Origin: an uncultured Porphyromonas sp. | Lineage (GTDB): Bacteria > Bacteroidota > Bacteroidia > Bacteroidales > Porphyromonadaceae | Reading direction: 5' to 3' | Length of the DNA stretch: 11,839 nt | NCBI GenBank assembly: GCA_947253195.1 | Contig: CAMXXM010000022.1 | Coordinates: forward strand, 1 to 11,839 | Part shown: piece after piece, positions 6,736 through 11,839 of the stretch | Layout: each line of letters begins with the position of its first letter | Numbering within the stretch: position 1 is the stretch's first letter | Notes under the pieces: model-generated | The model's database searches: none | The model's input: the letters and a program-made list of their open reading frames with translations, nothing else | What the model was told of the DNA's origin: nothing | Translations under genes and position numbers: made by a program

Positions 6736-8124
6736 TCAGTATCTGAATTTCGACGTCGGGAGGGTATAGGAGTCGGAGCCGGATACCCCCTCGTCAGCCT
6801 TCGTCGCCAGAGTATCCTTGAGCCTGTCAAGCCCGATCCTATGGGATCCCTTGAGCAACCATACACTCTCATCCGGCACTTCGATCACCTCCAGAAACGA
6901 CCGAAGTCCCTCGATGTCTCGGAAGGCCATCGTCTCCGGTGAGGCGAGCCGGCAGAAGGTTTCGCCCACATAGAGCGTCGTGATCTCCGGCTCCCCCTCC
7001 ATCAGTCTCATAATCTCCAGGTGCTCCTCGTCAGAAGCATCGCCCAGCTCCAGCATATCACCGAGGATGGCAAACTTTGCCGGCTCCGGTGCGGTAAAGA
7101 GATTTTCAATAGCTGCCCGCATCGAGGAGGGGTTGGCATTGTAGGCATCCATGATCAGCGAGATATGGCGCGGTAGCCGGACCACCTGAGAGCGGTCATT
7201 GGTCGGCGTGTAGGACTCGATCGCATTGGCAATCGTCGGCATGGTGAGCCCAAAGGTCACCCCGACTGCAAAGGCTGCGAGGACGTTGTGGTAATTGTAT
7301 CGCCCCACGAGATGGGTAGCGATATCCTGCGCGCCAAGGCTGCAGCTGATACGGAGTGAGAGGTAGGGCTGCTCCCTTAGGATCGTTGCCTTGAAGTCCG
7401 GCTCCCTGTCGTATGGGTCGTCTGCGAGACCATAGGTCACCTGAGCCTCGTCGGACCACCGCTCGCGCAGGAGTGGGTCATCGAGATTGAGGAATACGAC
7501 TCCCCCGCTCTCGTAGGCTCTCTCAGCGAGGATGCTCTTCTCTCTCAGCGTCCCCTCCAGTGAGCCAAAGCCCTCGAGGTGCGCCTTCCCGATCCCGGTG
7601 ATCAGAGCGTGGGTCGGGCGTGCAATGTCGGCGAGTGGAGCCATCTCGCCGGGATGATTGATCCCGATCTCCACCACCGCTATCTCGTGCTCGTCATTGA
7701 GGCGTAGGAGCGTGAGCGGCATACCGAGGTGGTTATTGAAGTTGCCCTCCGTATAGAGGACCTTGTACCTCTGAGAGAGGACGACAGCGCAGAGCTCCTT
7801 AGTCGTTGTCTTACCGTTGCTCCCGGTGATGGCGATGAGGGGGATCTTAAAGCTCTCCCGGTGTCTCTTGGCAAGCTGCTGCAGAGCGAGGAGTGTGTCC
7901 TTGGTGTAGATGCAGCGCTCGTCCCGCTTGGCGAGAGAGGGATCTGAGACCAGCGCCACCGCCGCGCCGCGCTCCAGTGCCGCCTCTGCAAAGGTATTTC
8001 CGTCCACACGCTCACCGGGAAGGGCGACAAAGAAATCCCCCTGCTCTACCCGCCTGGAGTCGGTGCAGATAGAGGGGTGCTCTAAGAAGACCTTGTAGAG
8101 CGACTCTATATCTTGATTATTCAT
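6736..8124 (-). CDS. murF: UDP-N-acetylmuramoyl-tripeptide-D-alanyl-D-alanine ligase
   Basis: MurF adds D-Ala-D-Ala to UDP-MurNAc-tripeptide using ATP, the last cytoplasmic step in building the peptidoglycan pentapeptide precursor. The N-terminal domain has the family pattern CTDSRRVEQGDFFVALPGE (20-38). The central ATPase domain has the P-loop GSNGKTTTKE (101-110), GNFNNHLGMPLTLL (127-140), an EIGINHPGEM stretch (152-161) and GIGKAHLEGFGS (177-188). YNYHNVLAA (276-284), DAYNANPSSM (326-335) and LLKGSHRIGLDRL (423-435) belong to the later domains. At 462 residues it is of normal length, with a short non-conserved C-terminal tail after about residue 441. It is first in a unit with the two ZIP genes, not in the usual dcw cluster, and has its own promoter candidate 24 bases upstream. 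Confidence 0.95.
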   Translation of the reverse strand: MNNQDIESLYKVFLEHPSICTDSRRVEQGDFFVALPGERVDGNTFAEAALERGAAVALVSDPSLAKRDERCIYTKDTLLALQQLAKRHRESFKIPLIAITGSNGKTTTKELCAVVLSQRYKVLYTEGNFNNHLGMPLTLLRLNDEHEIAVVEIGINHPGEMAPLADIARPTHALITGIGKAHLEGFGSLEGTLREKSILAERAYESGGVVFLNLDDPLLRERWSDEAQVTYGLADDPYDREPDFKATILREQPYLSLRISCSLGAQDIATHLVGRYNYHNVLAAFAVGVTFGLTMPTIANAIESYTPTNDRSQVVRLPRHISLIMDAYNANPSSMRAAIENLFTAPEPAKFAILGDMLELGDASDEEHLEIMRLMEGEPEITTLYVGETFCRLASPETMAFRDIEGLRSFLEVIEVPDESVWLLKGSHRIGLDRLKDTLATKADEGVSGSDSYTLPTSKFRY

Positions 8125-8147
8125 ATCCTCTTATCTCTAATTCTTGA

Positions 8148-8179
8148 CAAAATTAGTCTAAAAGAGGTCCCCCTGCAAG
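8148..8179 (-). promoter_or_regulatory. Candidate promoter of the murF-ZIP operon
   Basis: On the minus strand CTTG (8179-8176) is followed after 20 bases by TAATTTTG (8155-8148), close to the Bacteroidota pattern TTTG-N19-TAnnTTTG. The -7 element ends 23 bases before the murF start codon, giving a leader of roughly 17 bases. No terminator for thrA is visible in the 97-bp gap, so readthrough from the met genes is possible. Confidence 0.55.
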
Positions 8180-8215
8180 CGTAGCTCCTTTTCCCTTACC
8201 GTATGTTGGGGTGTG

Positions 8216-10612
8216 TCACGAGAGTTCGCCACGGTCGGCGATCCTGAGGAGGTCGCCAAAGACACCGAGCGCAGTCACCTCGGCACCCGCTCCCGCCCCA
8301 CGGATGACAAAGGGTAAGTCACCATAGCTCTCGGTGTAGATCTCGAAGCAGGAGTCTGCACCACTGACCGAGCCGAGGGCGCTATCGGCAGGAAGGCTTC
8401 TGAGGCCGCAGGAGAGGTGGGTAGCATTGGTGCCGTCCCCGATAGTCAGCTCTCCGACATATCTCAGCACTTCCCCTTGAGAGGTGCTCGAGAGACTCTC
8501 GAAGTAGGACTGAGCCTCGTCCAGCCGCTTCATAAAGTCATCTGATGAGCAGTCTCTGAGAGACGATGGAACCAAATTTTCCACTTCTATGTCTGACATC
8601 TCTGCCGCGATGCCCACCTCACGTGCGAGGATAAGAAGCTTTCGTGCCACATCGAGACCATTGAGGTCCTGTCGTGGATCCGGCTCGGAGTAGCCGAGCC
8701 GGGCAGCGGATCGTATCGCCTCAGCGTAGGAGGTGCTGTCGCTGAGTGAGGAGAGTATGTAGCCGAGAGTACCGCTGAAGAGCCCCCTGATGCGGGTGAT
8801 GCGGTCGCCGGAGAGGTGGAGGAGTCTGAGGTTGTCGATCAGGGGCAGTCCGGCTCCCACATTGGTCTCATACCTATAAGTCCGCCGGTGATCCCGCAGG
8901 ATCTCACGCAGCCGGAGGTAGTCGGAGTAGGGACCGGTATTGGAGATCTTATTGGAGGAGACGAGGTCGTAGCCCTGCTCGGCGAGCTCGCAGTAGCGGG
9001 CGGCGATGGCAGGCGAGGCGGTGTTGTCGATGACGACTACATTCTCTAAGTAATTCTCGTCCGCATAACGGATGATCTCGCGGATCGGGTCGTCGGAGGC
9101 GGGGGCGGCAGCCTTTCGCTCCCTCCAGTCGGTGCCGATGCCCTCCTTGTCGAGGAGGAGTTGCCGGCTACTGGCGATGGCGAAAAGGCGGAGGTCAACG
9201 GCTTTGTCGGAGAGGATCCGTGCCCGCTCTCCGGTCACCCGGTCTAGGAAGGCGCCCCCGACTGTGCCATGACCGACGCAGGCGATATGGATCCGCTTGG
9301 CGTGGGCAAACATCTCCCCGTGGATCACATTGAGCGCCTTCGGTACCTCTTCGTCACGGACGAGGAGGAAGAGAGTATCGCCGGTGACGGCATTATTGAC
9401 CAGTAGGGGGGTGATGCCGTTTCGGATAAGGGCGGAGTAGGGACGGTCAAAGCCGGAGAGGCTGACCCCGATGAGGGCAATGACGGAGAGCCCCTTTGTC
9501 GCCTCGATCGTGGGGCGATGGACGTCTCGCTCAAACTCTCTCCTCAGTGCCGCCACGGCGTGGTCCGCTTCGCTCTCCGCCACGACGAAGCCGACACCGC
9601 GCTCCGTCGATCCCTGGGAGATGATCCCGGTGCTGATGCCCTCGTCCCTAAGGACGGAGAATATCCTGGCATCAAAGCCGGGGAGCCCCTTCATCTCGTG
9701 CCGCTCAAAGTGGATCAGAGCCTTGCCGGAGAGGGCTGCGATGGCTCTCGCCTGCTGGGAGGATGGGAGTAGATGGACGAGCGTCCCCTCTTGTCGGCAT
9801 CCCTCGGGACTGAAGGAGTCGAGTATGCGGAGAGGGATCTGCTTGGCAGCAAGAGGGTCGATCGTCTTGTAGTGGAGGATCTCCGCGCCCAGCTGGGAGA
9901 GTTCGGCTGCCTCGGTGTAGGAGAGCTCGGGGATCTTGTGCGCTGAGAGGACGATGTCTGGGTGAGCGGAGTAGATGCCGTCGATATTGCTGTAGTTGTC
10001 GAGCTGAGAGGCATCTAGGAAGTTAGCGAGCAGAGCAGCGGTGTAGTTGCTTCCATTTCTTCCGAGGGTTGTTCGCACCCCCTCATCGCTTCGGGCGATG
10101 AAGCCGGTCACGATCGGGAGGGTGTCGGCGGGGAGGTGGGCAAAGTAGCTGCGCGTCTTATCCTCCGATTCCTTGAGCTCCACATTTGCCTCACCATAGG
10201 AGTTGTCGGTGACGATGAGGTCGCCGGCGTCGATCGGTAGGGCGTGAGGTAAGAGACGGGCAATGTGGTGGGCGGAGAAGATTTCCCCAAAGGATAGGAC
10301 CTCATCCAGTGTCTTGGCACTGCACTCTCGTAGGAGTTCGATCCCCTCGAGGAGCCTGGTAAGTCGATCTGAGAGTCCTTCGGTCCCCTCTCCTTGGTCA
10401 GCGAGGAGCCGGTGAAAGCTCTCCCGCCAGGGCTTCCCGGCTTCGGTGAGGTGGGCCAGCTCAAGGAGGCGATCGGTAGTCTTACCTCGTGCGGAGACGA
10501 CGACTAAGGGCGGAGTGTCGTCAGCCTCGGCAATTTCTTGGATGATATTGAGGGAGAGGCGGAGGGGCTCTCCATTGGCGAGGGACTTGCCCCCAAACTT
10601 TAGTACACGCAT
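8216..10612 (-). CDS. thrA: Bifunctional aspartate kinase/homoserine dehydrogenase
   Basis: ThrA-type enzymes phosphorylate aspartate (N-terminal half) and reduce aspartate semialdehyde to homoserine (C-terminal half). The kinase region spans about 1-285, tandem ACT-like regulatory segments about 295-435, and the dehydrogenase about 440-798. The dehydrogenase is well preserved: Rossmann GHGTVG (447-452), SNKISN with Lys555, NVGAGLP (584-590), and the signature YSEPDPRQDLNGLDVARK, in which Asp654 and Lys658 match catalytic residues. The kinase half is unusual: KFGGKS instead of KFGGTS (Lys9), GRNGSN instead of GxGSD (Asn188), SNIDG instead of TDVDG, HPD instead of DPR, and GAEILHY instead of GAKVLHP. 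The reading frame is intact at 798 residues. The gene lies 23 bases after metX in a met operon, so it probably supplies homoserine for methionine. The second ACT segment lacks the usual QGSSE-like motif, so feedback control is uncertain. Confidence 0.9.
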   Translation of the reverse strand: MRVLKFGGKSLANGEPLRLSLNIIQEIAEADDTPPLVVVSARGKTTDRLLELAHLTEAGKPWRESFHRLLADQGEGTEGLSDRLTRLLEGIELLRECSAKTLDEVLSFGEIFSAHHIARLLPHALPIDAGDLIVTDNSYGEANVELKESEDKTRSYFAHLPADTLPIVTGFIARSDEGVRTTLGRNGSNYTAALLANFLDASQLDNYSNIDGIYSAHPDIVLSAHKIPELSYTEAAELSQLGAEILHYKTIDPLAAKQIPLRILDSFSPEGCRQEGTLVHLLPSSQQARAIAALSGKALIHFERHEMKGLPGFDARIFSVLRDEGISTGIISQGSTERGVGFVVAESEADHAVAALRREFERDVHRPTIEATKGLSVIALIGVSLSGFDRPYSALIRNGITPLLVNNAVTGDTLFLLVRDEEVPKALNVIHGEMFAHAKRIHIACVGHGTVGGAFLDRVTGERARILSDKAVDLRLFAIASSRQLLLDKEGIGTDWRERKAAAPASDDPIREIIRYADENYLENVVVIDNTASPAIAARYCELAEQGYDLVSSNKISNTGPYSDYLRLREILRDHRRTYRYETNVGAGLPLIDNLRLLHLSGDRITRIRGLFSGTLGYILSSLSDSTSYAEAIRSAARLGYSEPDPRQDLNGLDVARKLLILAREVGIAAEMSDIEVENLVPSSLRDCSSDDFMKRLDEAQSYFESLSSTSQGEVLRYVGELTIGDGTNATHLSCGLRSLPADSALGSVSGADSCFEIYTESYGDLPFVIRGAGAGAEVTALGVFGDLLRIADRGELS

Positions 10613-10635
10613 ACTATACTATTGTCTTACTTGGA

Positions 10636-11586
10636 TTAAGGGAAGAAGGGACTCATGATCCAGCAGAGCTGGTCATACTCGATGAGGAAGGCGTCGTGAC
10701 CATGGTTGGAGACGATGGTATGGAGCTCCGCGCGCTCCTTGCCGAAGTGCTTAAGTCCCTCGACAGTCTCTCGGGCGACGAAGTAGGGGAAGAGCCGGTC
10801 GCTATCTATGGCGACGAGGTGGATGTCTGAGGCGATCCGTGACAGCTCTTCCTCGCTCTCCGTTGCATGAATCGTGGAGGTGAGGAAGGTCATCACCCTG
10901 TAGGCGCTCAGGCTGAAGCGCCCCTCCAGCGTGCGACCGTGGTAGTCGAGCCAGTCGATCACCTTGGGGAGTCCGCTGTCCTCCACCTTTTTCCCCCCGA
11001 AGCGCCCGATGAGGGACTTCGGCGTGCGGTAGGTGAGCATGGCGTGTACCCGCGCATCGTGGATGGGGCGGTCGGAGTGCTCCAGTATCAGTCGCTGTAC
11101 TTCGGTCTGAGCAAGGAGCCAGTCGGAGGCCTTGTAGTCCGTGGCGATGGGGAAGAGAAAGTCCGCCAGCGTGGGCTCGAGGGTGGCGATCTGCCAAGCA
11201 AGGCCACCACCGAGGCTGGGCCCGATGAGTGCATAGAGGTGATCGACACGGAGCTCCCTCAGCACGAGCAGCCAGAGGCGAGCCACGTCCTTTACACTGA
11301 GCAGGGAGGGATCGTCCAGTGGAGCAGAACCGGCATATTCATTCCCTGGAATGTCGATCGAGAGGATGGTGTAGCGGGCGGTGTCGATCGTCTGTCCGGG
11401 TCCGATGAGCTTTGCCCACCAGCCCTCAGGACCAGCGACGGCGGAGTTACCGGTAAGGGCGTGACAGACAAGCACGATGGGAGCACTGCCGAGGGTGGGA
11501 CCCGCCACTTGGTAGGTGAGGGTGATGGAGGGGATACTCTCGCCTCGCCAATTGGTGAAGTCCGAGAGGGTTACTTGTCCGAGCAT
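10636..11586 (-). CDS. metX: Homoserine O-acyltransferase (MetX-like alpha/beta hydrolase)
   Basis: The predicted role is transfer of an acetyl (or succinyl) group from CoA to homoserine, activating it for sulfide addition by MetY. The alpha/beta-hydrolase fold is supported by an oxyanion region CHALTGNS (41-48), a nucleophile elbow GPSLGGG with Ser124, Asp263 in DSDRLFP, and His297 in NHGHDAF. These give a complete Ser-Asp-His triad in MetX-like contexts. DIPGNEYAGSAP (78-89) also matches the family. It is shorter (316 residues) than classical MetX (about 350-380), mainly in the lid region between about 160 and 240, and has GPSLGGG where many MetX proteins have GGSMGGMQ. Its ATG lies inside the end of metY (16-base overlap), which suggests translational coupling. 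The acyl donor cannot be decided from sequence. Confidence 0.85.
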   Translation of the reverse strand: MLGQVTLSDFTNWRGESIPSITLTYQVAGPTLGSAPIVLVCHALTGNSAVAGPEGWWAKLIGPGQTIDTARYTILSIDIPGNEYAGSAPLDDPSLLSVKDVARLWLLVLRELRVDHLYALIGPSLGGGLAWQIATLEPTLADFLFPIATDYKASDWLLAQTEVQRLILEHSDRPIHDARVHAMLTYRTPKSLIGRFGGKKVEDSGLPKVIDWLDYHGRTLEGRFSLSAYRVMTFLTSTIHATESEEELSRIASDIHLVAIDSDRLFPYFVARETVEGLKHFGKERAELHTIVSNHGHDAFLIEYDQLCWIMSPFFP

Positions 11587-11839
11587 GACTGGTCGAGTGC
11601 GCTTTGGAGATCTGCCTTTAGGTCCTCGATGCTCTCCAGACCGATGGAGAGGCGTATGAGATCGTCTGAGATGCCGGCCTGGATGAGCTCGTCCTCGGTC
11701 ATCTGGCTGTGTGTAGTGCCGGCTGGGTGGGTGATGAGGGACTTGCTGTCTCCGAGATTGGCAACGAGGGTGAAGAGTTGAGTACTCTCGGTCACCCTGC
11801 GAGCTGCTTGGTACCCGCCCTTGGGTGCAAAGGTGAGGA
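11571..11839 (-). CDS. metY: O-acetylhomoserine sulfhydrylase, C-terminal part
   Basis: The frame is open to the window edge, so the start and the PLP-binding lysine lie outside; 88 C-terminal residues are seen. They match the end of PLP-dependent Cys/Met-metabolism enzymes. The visible stretch begins LTFAPKGGYQAAR, continues with LFTLVANLGDSKSLITHP (visible residues 21-38) and TTHSQM (41-46), and has the terminal DLIRLSIGLE element (58-67). The family makes homocysteine from O-acetylhomoserine and sulfide, or performs related gamma-replacements. Its pairing with metX supports the MetY role over cystathionine gamma-synthase. The stop codon lies 13 bases inside metX, giving a 16-base overlap and implying co-transcription. 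Any riboswitch or promoter controlling the operon would be upstream, beyond the window. Confidence 0.88.
   Translation of the reverse strand, partial: LTFAPKGGYQAARRVTESTQLFTLVANLGDSKSLITHPAGTTHSQMTEDELIQAGISDDLIRLSIGLESIEDLKADLQSALDQSCSDK

Noticed and set aside
8125..8215. Terminator between thrA and murF
   Set aside because: No stable stem followed by a T-run could be found on the minus strand; only a promoter candidate is supported.
9471..9872. Plus-strand open frame of 133 codons inside thrA
   Set aside because: It lies opposite the ACT region and end of the kinase domain of thrA; low-information, serine-rich translation.
8216..10612. Frameshift or decay explaining the odd kinase motifs of ThrA
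   Set aside because: The frame is continuous, homologous segments line up throughout, and the changes are scattered substitutions rather than a shifted block.
10867..11781. Plus-strand open frame of about 304 codons antisense to metX and metY
   Set aside because: It lies opposite two well-supported genes, matches no recognised family and has the composition of a shadow frame in high-GC coding sequence.

Overview
The window looks like a chromosomal segment of a Bacteroidota bacterium, most likely Bacteroidales and possibly a Porphyromonas relative. Four points support this. Start codons lack Shine-Dalgarno sequences. Several gene starts are preceded by matches to the Bacteroidota -7 promoter element TAnnTTTG. 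One gene encodes a DUF4294 protein, a family I know from Bacteroidota. The aspartate kinase-homoserine dehydrogenase sits in a methionine-type cluster with metX and metY. The genus is inference. No tRNA, rRNA, CRISPR array, insertion sequence, integrase or phage gene was found.

Layout: bases 1-443 are non-coding and rich in repeats. They hold six degenerate GTRTAC motifs, five of them spaced about 31 bp apart, then a 20-bp inverted repeat whose right arm continues as 22-bp tandem copies, then a promoter-like stretch with a dyad. Two plus-strand genes follow: a phosphoglucomutase/phosphomannomutase-family enzyme (444-2195) with a good intrinsic terminator, and DNA topoisomerase III, topB (2279-4318), which starts only nine bases after that terminator's T-run.

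Everything from 4321 to the window end is on the minus strand. In transcription order from the right edge: metY (only its C-terminal part is in the window), metX and thrA form one compact unit for homoserine and homocysteine synthesis. After a 97-bp gap with a plausible promoter comes murF (peptidoglycan precursor ligase), followed with only 3- and 6-bp gaps by two tandem ZIP metal transporter genes. An intrinsic terminator closes that unit. A separate promoter then drives a small DUF4294 gene that converges on topB with two bases between stop codons.

ThrA makes homoserine (and aspartyl phosphate, if its kinase half is active), MetX acylates homoserine, and MetY replaces the acyl group with sulfide to give homocysteine. 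MurF adds D-Ala-D-Ala to the UDP-MurNAc-tripeptide. The ZIP proteins probably import zinc or related divalent metals and share MurF's transcript rather than its pathway.

No clearly new multi-gene system is visible; the genes are mostly core metabolism. The points most worth a second look are the repeat block at 34-280, the ZIP pair in which one copy has lost conserved acidic residues, and the ThrA kinase half, which departs from the classical signature at several ligand positions while its dehydrogenase half looks intact.
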